From: Pseudomonadota bacterium
GTDB lineage: Bacteria > Myxococcota > Myxococcia > Myxococcales > Myxococcaceae
DNA: 64,000 nt
NCBI GenBank assembly: GCA_023423535.1
Contig: JAFAFL010000080.1
Coordinates: 1 to 64,000 of the forward strand
Direction: 5' to 3'
The notes below the pieces were generated by a model. That model was not told where the DNA came from, did not search any database, and saw only the letters and a program-made list of their open reading frames with translations. Below, piece by piece: positions 25,602 to 34,395 of this stretch; position 1 is the stretch's first letter, and each line of letters opens with the position of its first letter. The translations under genes were made by a program, and so were the position numbers.

Positions 25602-26186
25602 TTATGGGCGCGCGGGCTTCCGGGGGTTCGGCGTCCGCGACACGTGCGGGTTGTCCTTCACCCAGAGGCGGTACGGCTTGTGCGCCCACTCACCCGCGTA
25701 GTCCACGCCGATGCGCGGGCCCTTCATCACCCGCGCGGTGGGCACGCCGGGCGCCTCCTCCAACCACAATGAGTCCGAACGCACGAGGTCGCGGCGGTTG
25801 TGACGAAGCCCGATCCCCATCGCGCGCGTCAGCCTGCCGGGGCCGTCTGTCCGGTGCTCCGGATCGAACCCGTGCAGCGGCTCGAGCCCGCGCACGAGCA
25901 CCGCCGCCGCCGTGCCCTCCGGCAGCGTGACCACGTTGAAGAGCGGGTACATGCCGTAGATGAGGTAGACGTACGCGATCCCCGGCGGCCCGTAGAGCAC
26001 GTCGGTGCGCGCGGTGCGTCCCTTCGCCGCGTGACAGGCGAGGTCGTGCTCGCCCACGTAGGCCTCGGTCTCCACGATGCGGCCGCGGAAGACCCTCCCC
26101 TCCTCCGCGCGCACGAGCACCTTCCCCAGCAGCTCGCGCGCGACCCTCAGCGCCGGCCGGTCGTAGAAGTCCACCGGCAGCCTCAC
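25602..26186 (-). CDS. 3-methyladenine DNA glycosylase, MPG/AAG family
   Basis: This 194-residue base-excision repair enzyme removes alkylated purines. Family motifs are FYDRPALRVARELLGKVLV (about 6-24), RIVETEAYVGEHDLACHAAKG (about 35-55, with the catalytic Glu), YVYLIYGMYPLFNVV (about 74-88) and DGPGRLTRAMGI (about 115-126). GTG at 26186 gives the usual length of about 195. An in-frame extension to TTG 26294 adds a low-complexity leader without family similarity, so the start is uncertain. It is convergent with nothing and follows the sigma gene by 42 bases. Confidence 0.88.
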   Translation of the reverse strand: MRLPVDFYDRPALRVARELLGKVLVRAEEGRVFRGRIVETEAYVGEHDLACHAAKGRTARTDVLYGPPGIAYVYLIYGMYPLFNVVTLPEGTAAAVLVRGLEPLHGFDPEHRTDGPGRLTRAMGIGLRHNRRDLVRSDSLWLEEAPGVPTARVMKGPRIGVDYAGEWAHKPYRLWVKDNPHVSRTPNPRKPARP

Positions 26187-26361
26187 GCCCTCCGGCTCAG
26201 AGGGCCTTTCGGAAGCGGTGACGGAACGGACGGAGCTGACGGAGCGCGAAGACAAGGCAGTCCATAAGTGACGAATCCGGGCACCGCGCGTCAACCGCGC
26301 GTCACTCCCGCGCCCCTATCTCGCACGCACGCATTGAGGGCTGGCGGGCAGGCATGGGGTT

Positions 26362-27936
26362 GTGCACATTCCTCGAGACATGCCCACTGGCACAGGTCGG
26401 CTCTCTGGCGTTCTGCTCCCCGTCTTCTCCTTCCGCTCCGACGACGACTTCGGCATCGGCGACTTCGGCGCCTTTGCCGGCTTCTTCGACTGGATGCAGG
26501 CCGCGAAGCAGCGCCTGTTGATGGTGCTGCCTCTGCTGCCCACCGCACCGGGCGACCCGAGCCCCTACGCCACGCGCAGCGCGTTTGGTCTCAACCCGCT
26601 CTTCATCCACCTGCCCTCGGTGCCGGAGTTCGCGCAGTCCGGCGGGTTCGACGCGCTCTCGGACGAGGACAAGGCGAAGCTCTCGGAGGCCCGGAGCGCG
26701 CACCGCATCCGCTACGACCTCGTGTTCCCGGTGAAGGGCGCGGCGCTGCGCCGGACCTTCGACACCTTCGACGCCGAGCACTGGGCAAAGGGCACCGAGC
26801 GCGCGCAGTCCTTCCGCGACTGGTGCAACGCGCAGCGGGGCTGGCTCGAGACCTACGCACTCTTCGCCGCGCTGAGCGACCGCGAGGGCAACCGCGCCTG
26901 GTGGGAGTGGCCGGAGGATCTGCGCACGCGCAAGCCGGAGGCGCTGGAGACCGCGAGCCGCGAGCTGGAGCGGGAGATCCGCTTCCGCTCCTTCCTGCAG
27001 TGGATCGCGGAGACGCAGTGGAGCGCGGTGCGTGACGACGCGCGCTCGCGGAACATCCTCCTCTGCGGCGACGAGCCCTTCATCATCGGCCAGGACAGCG
27101 CGGACTGCTGGGCGAACCCGCGGATCCTCCGCCGCGACGCGCGCCTCGGCGTGCCGCCGGACGACTTCAGCGCCACCGGTCAGGACTGGGGCCTTCCCTA
27201 CTTCGACTTCGAGGCGATGGAGGCGGACGACTACGCCTGGCTCCGCTTCCGCGCGAAGAAGGCGGCCTCCTACTACGACGTGCGCCGCGTCGATCACGCG
27301 GTGGGCTACTTCCGTCAGTGGATCCGCGACGAGAAGACGCCCACTGGTCGCTTCATCCCCGAGGACGCGCAGAAGCACCGGCCACTGGGCGAACGCAACT
27401 TCCGGCTCCTCTCCGAAGACGCGGGGATCATCGCCGAGGACCTGGGCGTCATCCCCGACTGGGTGCGCGAGACGCTCGGAGGGCTCGGGCTGCCCGGCTA
27501 CAAGGTGCTGCGCTGGGAGCGCGACATGCACGTGTACCGCGACCCGCGGAAGTTCAGCCCGGTGTCGCTCGCCACGACCGGCACGCACGACACGGACACG
27601 CTGCGCGAGTGGTGGGAGGCCCTTCCGCGTGAGGAGCGCGAGGCCGCCGCGCGCGCCTGGCCGGAGCTCGCCGCGGTGCCGCGCGAGGAGGTGGAGATGA
27701 CCCCGCCCGTTCATGCGGCGCTGCTCGCTGCCTGCGCGAACAGCTCGAGCGATCTGGTGGTGCTCCCCTGGCAGGACATCCTCGGCACCCGCGAGCGGAT
27801 CAACCTCCCCGGATCGATGAGCGACGCGAACTGGGCCTACCGCATCGAGCAGCCCACCTCGCGGCTGCTCTCGGACATGCCCACCCGGCGCGCCGCCTCG
27901 ATGATGGCGCGGATGACCGAGGCCTCCGGACGCTGA
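26362..27936 (+). CDS. malQ: 4-alpha-glucanotransferase (GH77)
   Basis: This 524-residue GH77 disproportionating enzyme (amylomaltase) has family motifs SGVLLPVFSFRSDDDFGIGD near the N-terminus, GVPPDDFSATGQDWGLP (about 271-287), RRVDHAVGYFRQW (nucleophile Asp, about 310-322), IIAEDLGVIPDWVRETL (acid/base Glu, about 357-373) and GTHDTDTLREWW (third Asp, about 410-421). It uses maltodextrins. No glycogen gene neighbours it. GTG 26362 and ATG 26380 are both possible starts. A second, more divergent GH77 gene lies at 42983-44884. Confidence 0.93.
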   Translation: MHIPRDMPTGTGRLSGVLLPVFSFRSDDDFGIGDFGAFAGFFDWMQAAKQRLLMVLPLLPTAPGDPSPYATRSAFGLNPLFIHLPSVPEFAQSGGFDALSDEDKAKLSEARSAHRIRYDLVFPVKGAALRRTFDTFDAEHWAKGTERAQSFRDWCNAQRGWLETYALFAALSDREGNRAWWEWPEDLRTRKPEALETASRELEREIRFRSFLQWIAETQWSAVRDDARSRNILLCGDEPFIIGQDSADCWANPRILRRDARLGVPPDDFSATGQDWGLPYFDFEAMEADDYAWLRFRAKKAASYYDVRRVDHAVGYFRQWIRDEKTPTGRFIPEDAQKHRPLGERNFRLLSEDAGIIAEDLGVIPDWVRETLGGLGLPGYKVLRWERDMHVYRDPRKFSPVSLATTGTHDTDTLREWWEALPREEREAAARAWPELAAVPREEVEMTPPVHAALLAACANSSSDLVVLPWQDILGTRERINLPGSMSDANWAYRIEQPTSRLLSDMPTRRAASMMARMTEASGR

Positions 27937-27953
27937 AGGGAGGCGTCAGGGGC

Positions 27954-29393
27954 TCAGGCGTGCTGCACCGGCTCGCTTTCGTGCCGCGCTTCCCTTGAAG
28001 CGCCGCTCTCCTCCTCGGCCGCCTCCGCGTTCTCCTCCGGCGGCGGCTGCACCTTGCGGATGGCCACGCGGCGCACGCGACGGGGGCTGGCGTCCACCAC
28101 CTCCAGCTCGCAGCCGTCCTCGAGCGTGAAGGTCTCGCCCGCCTCCGGAATCCTCCCCGCCTCCGCGATGCAGAGGCCGGCCACGGTGGTGTAGCCCTCG
28201 CCCTCGGGCAGAGAGATGTTCAGCGCCCGGTTCACGTCGCGGATGGACGTCCCGCCGCCCACTGCGAAGCGACCGTCCGCGAGCTCCTCGGCCAGCGCGA
28301 GGTCCGGCTCCTTCTCGCTGACGATCTCGCCCACCAGCTCCTCCACGAGGTCCTCCACGGTGACGAGGCCGCTGACGAGGCCGCGCTCGTCCACCACGAT
28401 CGCCATCTGCAGCCGGCGCTTCTGCAGCTCGCGCAGCGCATCGAGCGCGCGCATCGAATCGGGGACGAAGTACGCGGGCCGCAGGAGATCGTCGATCGTC
28501 GCCTGCCGCTTCAACCACATCGCGGCGAGCAGGTCCTTCGCCACGATGTAGCCCTCGATCTGCTCCACCCCGCCGCGGGTGATGGGCAGCCGCGAGTGGT
28601 CGGAGTCGAGGATGGTCTGCTTCAGGGCCTCGAAGCCCGCCTCGCGGTCGATGGCCACGATGCGGCTGCGCGGCACCATCACCGCCGCCACGTTCACGTC
28701 CTTCAGCTCGAACGCGCGCGAGGCGATCTCGCTCGTCTGCGTGTCCACCGTGCCGGACTTCGCCGCGTCCTCCACCAGCTGCTGCAGCTCCTCCGCGCTC
28801 ATGCGCCCTTCGGTGAAGCTCGTGCGGTCGCCGAAGAAGCGGAGCACGAGGTTCGACGAGAAGGTGAGGAGCCACACCAGCGGACGCGCCAGCCGGCCGA
28901 GCCCCACCAGCGGCCGTGCGATGAAGAGCGAGTAGCCCTCCGCGTAACGCAGCCCGAGCGACTTCGGCACCAGCTCGCCGATGACGAGCGAGAAGAAGGA
29001 GATGCCGCCCACCACCACTGCGAACGCGGCCTCGTCCGCGAACTCCCCGAGGCCCCAGCGCTGGAAGGTGGGCGTCACCTGCGCGGCGAGGCTCGAGCCA
29101 CCCAGCGCCGCCGCCGTCGCGCCCACCACGGTGATGCCGATCTGCACGGTGGCGAAGAAGCGGTCCGGGTTCGAGCGCAGCTTCTCCACCGCGAGCGCGG
29201 CTCGACTCCCCTCGCCCATGAGCTCCTTCACCCGGGTCCGGCGCACGGAGACCACGGCGATCTCCGCGCCGGAGAAAACGCCGTTGAGCAGGATCAGCGC
29301 AGCCACGATCAGCAGTGCGGTGACGATGGTCTTCCCCTCCCAGGCCAGACGATCGGCACCCTGTGCGCTCAGGACACCGGACGGGCCGGCCAT
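27954..29393 (-). CDS. CNNM/HlyC-CorC family membrane transporter
   Basis: This 479-residue protein has an N-terminal DUF21 membrane domain with hydrophobic segments (TALLIVAALILLNGVFSGAE at about 25-44, then FFATVQIGITVVGATAAALGG and FFSLVIGELVPKSLGL). Two CBS domains follow (from VMVPRSRIVAIDREAGFE, and AIVVDERGLVSGLVTVEDLVEELVG). The C-terminal CorC/HlyC domain contains YTTVAGLCIAEAGRIPEAGE. The charged tail ends at residue 479. Family members export magnesium, cobalt or sodium, or act in divalent-ion resistance. It is divergent from kup by 141 bases. Confidence 0.9.
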   Translation of the reverse strand: MAGPSGVLSAQGADRLAWEGKTIVTALLIVAALILLNGVFSGAEIAVVSVRRTRVKELMGEGSRAALAVEKLRSNPDRFFATVQIGITVVGATAAALGGSSLAAQVTPTFQRWGLGEFADEAAFAVVVGGISFFSLVIGELVPKSLGLRYAEGYSLFIARPLVGLGRLARPLVWLLTFSSNLVLRFFGDRTSFTEGRMSAEELQQLVEDAAKSGTVDTQTSEIASRAFELKDVNVAAVMVPRSRIVAIDREAGFEALKQTILDSDHSRLPITRGGVEQIEGYIVAKDLLAAMWLKRQATIDDLLRPAYFVPDSMRALDALRELQKRRLQMAIVVDERGLVSGLVTVEDLVEELVGEIVSEKEPDLALAEELADGRFAVGGGTSIRDVNRALNISLPEGEGYTTVAGLCIAEAGRIPEAGETFTLEDGCELEVVDASPRRVRRVAIRKVQPPPEENAEAAEEESGASREARHESEPVQHA

Positions 29394-29534
29394 GGCTCAG
29401 CCGCCTGCTCGCTTCGGCAAGCGCCCGGCAGGATCCGGCGGGCTGCGGTCCGTCCACTCCACGACGTGTGCACGAAATGGTGTCGGTGCAGGGGCCGTTG
29501 CAGCCGCTGACGCAGTGCGACACTGTGCGCGCGC

Positions 29535-31493
29535 ATGACCGGCCCGACACCGTCGTCGTCCCCACCGGAGGGTCACGGCACGCAGGGCGCTCCCTCATCC
29601 TCCGCCGCTGAAACTCCCGCGCCCCGCGCCGCGTTGGCGACGGCCGCCCTCGGTGCCCTGGGGGTGGTGTTCGGCGACATCGGCACCAGCCCGCTCTACG
29701 CGCTGAAGGAGTGCTTCGCCGGCACGCACCCGGTGCCAGTCTCCATCGACAACGTCTACGGCGTGCTCTCGCTGGTGACGTGGTCGCTCATCCTCATCGT
29801 CTCGGTGAAGTACATCGCCTTCATCCTCCGCGCGGACAACCGCGGCGAGGGCGGGATCCTCGCGCTGCTCTCGCTCGCGATCGCGAAGAAGAGCGCCGGC
29901 GGACAGCCGCGGCGGTCGCTGATCCTCGTGGGCCTCTTCGGCGCAGCCCTCCTCTACGGCGACGGCGCGATCACCCCCGCCATCTCGGTGCTCAGCGCGA
30001 TCGAAGGCCTGCGCGACCCGAAGATCGGCACGCCGGTGCCCGAGGAGTGGATCACCTGGATCGCGGTGACGATCATCCTCGTGCTCTTCCTCTTCCAGAG
30101 CCGGGGCACGCGCGCGGTGGGCCGGGTCTTTGGTCCGGTGATGGTGCTCTGGTTCACCGCGCTCGCGCTGCTGGGGCTGACCGGCATCTCGCAGCACCCG
30201 GAGATCCTCGGCGCGCTGAACCCGGTGCACGGGGTGCGGTTCTTCGCGGACAACGGCGGCAAGGGGTTCCTCGTCCTCGGCGCGGTCTTCCTCTGCGTGA
30301 CCGGTGGCGAGGCGCTCTACGCGGACATGGGCCACTTCGGCCGGCGCCCCATCCGCGCGGCGTGGTTCGGGCTGGTGCTCCCCGCGCTCTTGCTCAACTA
30401 CTACGGCCAGGGCGGGCAACTGCTCGCGGACCCGAGCGGCGCTGCGAGCCCGTTCTACCACCTCGTTCCGAAGTGGGCCCTCGTGCCCATGGTCGTGCTC
30501 GCCACGCTCGCCGCGATCATCGCCTCGCAGGCGCTGATCAGCGGCGCGTTCTCGCTCACCCGTCAGGCGGTGCAGCTCGGGTATTCGCCGCGCTTCGAGG
30601 TGACCCACACCTCGGCGCACGAGATTGGCCAGATCTACGTCCGCGGCGTGAACTGGATGCTGCTCGTCGCGGTGTGCGTGCTGGTGCTGGGGTTCAAGAA
30701 CTCCAGCTCGCTCGCCGCCGCGTACGGCATCGCGGTGACGATGACGATGGTCATCACCACCGTGCTGGCCTTCTTCGTCGCGCGCGACCTCTGGGGCTGG
30801 AGCACCGCGACCGCCTCGCTCGTCTGCGCGGGGTTCCTCGCCATCGAGCTGGCCTTCTTCGGCGCCAACGCGGTGAAGTTCGCCCACGGCGGCTGGGTGC
30901 CGATCGTCATCGGGCTCGTCGTCTTCACGCTGATGACCACCTGGAACCGCGGCCGCGCGCTGCTCGCCCAACGACTCCGGGCGCAGCAGCTCCCGCTCGA
31001 GCCCTTCCTCGAGAGCCTCGCGAGAGACATGCCCACCCGCGTCCCCGGCACCGCCGTCTTCATGACCGGAGCTCCGGAGGGCACGCCGCGCGCGCTCCTG
31101 CACAACCTCAAGCACAACCGCGTGCTGCACGAGCAGGTGGTGCTCCTCACCGTCACCACCCTGGAGGTCTCGCACGTCCGCGACGACGAGCGCCTCCTCG
31201 TCGAGCACCTCGCGCACGGCTTCCACCGCGTCACCGCGCGCTTCGGCTTCATGGAGCACCCGGACGTGCCCTCGCTGTTCCCCGCGCTGCGCGAGAGGGG
31301 AGTCGACCTGCGCATCATGCAGACGACGTTCTTCCTCGGGCGCGAGACCCTCATCCCCTCCGGCCGCCGCGACATGGCGAAGTGGCGCGAGGTCCTCTTC
31401 GCCTGGATGTCGCGCAACGCCCAGACCGCCACCGCGTACTTCGGCCTCCCCGCCGGTCGCGTGGTCGAGCTGGGCATGCAGGTGGAGCTCTAG
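29535..31493 (+). CDS. kup: low-affinity potassium transporter Kup
   Basis: This 652-residue KUP/HAK/KT protein begins its conserved part GALGVVFGDIGTSPLYALKE (about 39-58). About twelve transmembrane segments follow, with markers DNRGEGGILALLSLA, GDGAITPAISVLSAIEGL, GGEALYADMGHFGRRPIR and NYYGQGGQLLADP. A cytoplasmic C-terminal domain is next. Length fits the family. The first 35 residues are a Pro/Ser-rich tail not shared with typical members. It probably takes up K+ with protons. The stop is 5 bases from the stop of the convergent DoxX-like gene. Confidence 0.95.
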   Translation: MTGPTPSSSPPEGHGTQGAPSSSAAETPAPRAALATAALGALGVVFGDIGTSPLYALKECFAGTHPVPVSIDNVYGVLSLVTWSLILIVSVKYIAFILRADNRGEGGILALLSLAIAKKSAGGQPRRSLILVGLFGAALLYGDGAITPAISVLSAIEGLRDPKIGTPVPEEWITWIAVTIILVLFLFQSRGTRAVGRVFGPVMVLWFTALALLGLTGISQHPEILGALNPVHGVRFFADNGGKGFLVLGAVFLCVTGGEALYADMGHFGRRPIRAAWFGLVLPALLLNYYGQGGQLLADPSGAASPFYHLVPKWALVPMVVLATLAAIIASQALISGAFSLTRQAVQLGYSPRFEVTHTSAHEIGQIYVRGVNWMLLVAVCVLVLGFKNSSSLAAAYGIAVTMTMVITTVLAFFVARDLWGWSTATASLVCAGFLAIELAFFGANAVKFAHGGWVPIVIGLVVFTLMTTWNRGRALLAQRLRAQQLPLEPFLESLARDMPTRVPGTAVFMTGAPEGTPRALLHNLKHNRVLHEQVVLLTVTTLEVSHVRDDERLLVEHLAHGFHRVTARFGFMEHPDVPSLFPALRERGVDLRIMQTTFFLGRETLIPSGRRDMAKWREVLFAWMSRNAQTATAYFGLPAGRVVELGMQVEL

Positions 31494-31498
31494 CGACT

Positions 31499-32029
31499 TC
31501 AGTGCGCGTGCTGCGGCTCCTCGAGGGTGGGCCACTGCCGCTGCGGCGACGGCACCGCCGGCTCGACGTTCGCGTTCGCGTTCGCGTTCGCATTCGCGCT
31601 GAACGAGCGCCCCGTGGGCAACCTGCGCGAGGCCTGCGCGCGGTCCGCCTCCAGCCTCCCCAGCGCCAGCGCCCCGAGCGCCAGCCCCAGATCACGCAGC
31701 GCGATGTCGAGGTAGCGCCGAGGGTGCAGCAGGAGGTTCGTCATGATGCCTCCCAGCCACGCGGCCACCACGTACGAGCCGACCTTCGGCTTCAGCGCGA
31801 CCATGGTCCCGGCCGCCAGCTCCACCACGCCCACGAGCTTCATGAAGGTGCGCGGCGAGACCGGCGCCAGCTTCGCGAACGTCGGCGAGAGGTAGTCCTC
31901 CCACCGCACCATCTTCTCGGTGAACTTGTCGAACCCCGCCAGCATCGGCGCGGCGATGAAGCCCGCCCGCAGGAGCCAGTACGCCTGGTCGCGCGGCCCC
32001 TCCATCGTCTTCGCTCTGTCGCTGTGCAT
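31499..32029 (-). CDS. DoxX-like membrane protein with (Ala-Asn) repeat tail
   Basis: This 176-residue protein has about four hydrophobic segments (YWLLRAGFIAAPMLAGFDKF; FMKLVGVVELAAGTMVALKP; GSYVVAAWLGGIMTNLLLH; LRDLGLALGALALG), fitting DoxX-type quinone-linked membrane proteins. The C-terminus has FSANANANANANVEP, encoded by the hexanucleotide repeat at 31568-31597. ATG 32029 has AGGAGGAG about 10 bases upstream; a longer in-frame form to 32173 is not needed. Role unknown. Confidence 0.72.
   Translation of the reverse strand: MHSDRAKTMEGPRDQAYWLLRAGFIAAPMLAGFDKFTEKMVRWEDYLSPTFAKLAPVSPRTFMKLVGVVELAAGTMVALKPKVGSYVVAAWLGGIMTNLLLHPRRYLDIALRDLGLALGALALGRLEADRAQASRRLPTGRSFSANANANANANVEPAVPSPQRQWPTLEEPQHAH
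31568..31597 (+). repeat. hexanucleotide tandem repeat, five units
   Basis: On the plus strand GTTCGC occurs four times in a row, then ATTCGC. It encodes alternating Asn-Ala in the tail of the minus-strand DoxX-like protein. Because the unit is 6 bases, slippage changes only tail length, not frame. Confidence 0.9.
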
Positions 32030-32189
32030 GCTCAGTGCCTCCTCCTCGCCGTGAACGTGGGCACCGGAGGGGCAATGAGAAGGTCCGACCGTGCGGCCGC
32101 TGCCTTTGCGACTCCCTCGGATTTCCGAGAGCGGACGGGGCCCTGCGTCGAGTCCTTGGAGCCTGACGACCATCGGCTAGAACCGGCGC

Positions 32190-34394
32190 GTGCTTGGCCT
32201 TCCCAGCCCGCGGCCCTCCGCGGCGTTCCCACGGGTGCGTGCGCGCGACGGCGCGGTGCTCCTGTGCGCCGCGGCCCTGGCCTTCCTCGCGGGCGGGATG
32301 GGTCTTCTCGGCTGCTCGACCACGCCGCGTCCTCCGGACGAGCTCCGGGTGAAGGAGCTGCGCATCGACGGCACGAAGCAGCTCGCAGAGGAGGAGGTGA
32401 AGGAGCGCATCCTCACCACCGAGCCGCAGTGGCCCTGGTCGGTGGAGCCGTTCGACGCGAACGCGTGGCAGGCGGATCTGCGCCGCATCGAGCGCTTCTA
32501 CGAGTCGCGCGGCTTCTACCAGGCGCGGGTGCTCGAGGACGACGTCGTCCCGGTGGAGGACGGCCACGTCTCGCTGCGCGTGCGCGTCTTCGAGGGCGAG
32601 CCCACCCGCATCGCGGAGGTCCGGATCGAAGGCCTGGACATCCTCTCCGAGGCGCAGCGCGAGGCGGTGCTGGAGACCTTTCCCCTCCGCGAGGGCGAGA
32701 CCTTCCGCGAGTCCGAGTGGCTGGCGGTGAAGCCCCTCCTTCGCGCGCGGCTTCGCGAGCTCGGCTACGCGGAGGTCGTCGTCGAGGGCCGCACCGAGGT
32801 GGACGTGGAGACGCGGCTCGCGCGTGTGCTGCTGGAGGTCGCGCCCGGCCCGCGCTTCCGCTTCGGGGACATCTTCGTCGCCACCGATCCGAACCCGAAG
32901 GTGCCGCCGAAGTGGATCATCGAAGAGGCGCGCGTGGCGATCGGCCGCGGGCAGTGGTTCAGCGAGTCGGCGCTGGCGGAGGCGCAGGCGAGGGTCTTCA
33001 AGATGGGCGTGTTCGGCGGCGTGCGCGTGAACCGCGGCGCGGCGGATCGCGAGACGGGCACGGTCCCGGTGGTGGTGGACGTGCGCGAGGCCCCGTTCCG
33101 GACCCTGAGGGCGGGCGGCGGCATCGGGCTCGACCAGACGCGGCAGGAGGCGCGCGCGCGGCTCGAGTACATCGACCGCAACTTCATGGGCGGCCTGCGC
33201 ACGCTCTCCACGAGGCTCCGCGTGGGCTACGCGTTCCTGCCCACGGTGTGGGACGTGGGCCTGCGCAACCCGAACGTGAAGACGGAGAACGACCCGCTGG
33301 CGAACCTCGGCGTGGAGTTCGCGCAGCCGCGCTTCTTCCACCCTTCGCTGCGCGGGTACGTGGCGGCGGAGGGCGAGGCGCGTCCGGAGCCCGCCTTCTA
33401 CGTGCTCGGCGGTCAGGTGCGCTCCGGCGTCGCGTGGCAGCCGCATCCATCACTGCTCTCGCACTTCACCTACAACTTCGAGGCCTACCGCTTCCTGCGC
33501 GGGCTGGCGGTGCTCGGCGGCAACGCGCCGGAGCTGGCGCTCGGGTGTCCGCGGCCGGAGGCGTGCCTGCTCTCCTTCCTCGAGGGCAACGTGGAGTGGG
33601 ACCGGCGGATGCGGCGCAGCGCGGGCGGCCTGCGTCCAGACCCTGTCGATCCCGCGGAGGGCTACTACCTCGGGCTCTCGGTGCAGCTGGGCGGAGGTTT
33701 GCTGGGCGGCGACTTCACCTACGTGCGCGTGCTGCCCGAGGCGCGCCTCTACTTCTCCTTCCTCGAGAACCAGCGCTTCACCGTCGCCTTACGCGCGCGC
33801 GGCGGTGCGCTGCTCTCGCGTCAGGAGAGCCCCATCGTCTCGCGCTTCTTCGCCGGCGGCGGCAACTCGATGCGCGGCTTCAACAGCCGGCGACTGTCAC
33901 CGCTCCTCCTCGTGCCCCCGGATGGCGTCAGCGCAGCCAACGCACGCGACGGCATCGCCGCACCGGTCGGACGACAGCCCGGAGACGTGGTGCCCATCGG
34001 CGGCGAGCGACTCTTCGAGGGCTCGGTCGAGGGCAGGTACCGGTTGAATCCGGACTTCATCCTCGCGGTCTTCCTCGACACCGGATTCAACAACCGGGCG
34101 GACGCGGTGGAGCCAGACATCACGCCACAGACGGTGCCGTCCTACTTCGGCACACACCTGCAATACGCGGTGGGCTTCGGGCTGCGCTACGTGACGCTCG
34201 TCGGTCCCATCCGGGTGGACCTCGCCTACCGCCTGCCCGTGGGAAGAGCGCCGCGGGTGTACGAGTTGCCGGGCACGTACCTCTCCCCGCCTCCCGCCGG
34301 CGGCTGCTTCGGCCTCGGCGCGACCCAGCGCGACGCGAACGTGAACCCAGAGGGCCTCTGCGCGCTCCACATCTCCATCGGCGAGGCCTTCTGA
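32190..34394 (+). CDS. TamA-like outer-membrane barrel with lipobox (TamL-like)
   Basis: This 734-residue Omp85 protein has POTRA-type repeats (LRVKELRIDGTKQLAEEEVK at about 50; RIAEVRIEGLDILSEAQREA at about 145; RFRFGDIFVATDPN at about 223). A C-terminal barrel contains the family motif FFAGGGNSMRGFNSRRLSP (about 551) and the terminal strand VDLAYRLPVGRAPR. The signal ends GGMGLLGCS, a lipobox with Cys at about 42, which is unusual for TamA but typical of the lipoprotein form TamL. GTG at 32190 is used. The tamB gene starts 1 base after this stop, so they form an operon for barrel-protein or lipid handling. Confidence 0.88.
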   Translation: MLGLPSPRPSAAFPRVRARDGAVLLCAAALAFLAGGMGLLGCSTTPRPPDELRVKELRIDGTKQLAEEEVKERILTTEPQWPWSVEPFDANAWQADLRRIERFYESRGFYQARVLEDDVVPVEDGHVSLRVRVFEGEPTRIAEVRIEGLDILSEAQREAVLETFPLREGETFRESEWLAVKPLLRARLRELGYAEVVVEGRTEVDVETRLARVLLEVAPGPRFRFGDIFVATDPNPKVPPKWIIEEARVAIGRGQWFSESALAEAQARVFKMGVFGGVRVNRGAADRETGTVPVVVDVREAPFRTLRAGGGIGLDQTRQEARARLEYIDRNFMGGLRTLSTRLRVGYAFLPTVWDVGLRNPNVKTENDPLANLGVEFAQPRFFHPSLRGYVAAEGEARPEPAFYVLGGQVRSGVAWQPHPSLLSHFTYNFEAYRFLRGLAVLGGNAPELALGCPRPEACLLSFLEGNVEWDRRMRRSAGGLRPDPVDPAEGYYLGLSVQLGGGLLGGDFTYVRVLPEARLYFSFLENQRFTVALRARGGALLSRQESPIVSRFFAGGGNSMRGFNSRRLSPLLLVPPDGVSAANARDGIAAPVGRQPGDVVPIGGERLFEGSVEGRYRLNPDFILAVFLDTGFNNRADAVEPDITPQTVPSYFGTHLQYAVGFGLRYVTLVGPIRVDLAYRLPVGRAPRVYELPGTYLSPPPAGGCFGLGATQRDANVNPEGLCALHISIGEAF

Positions 34395-34395
34395 C

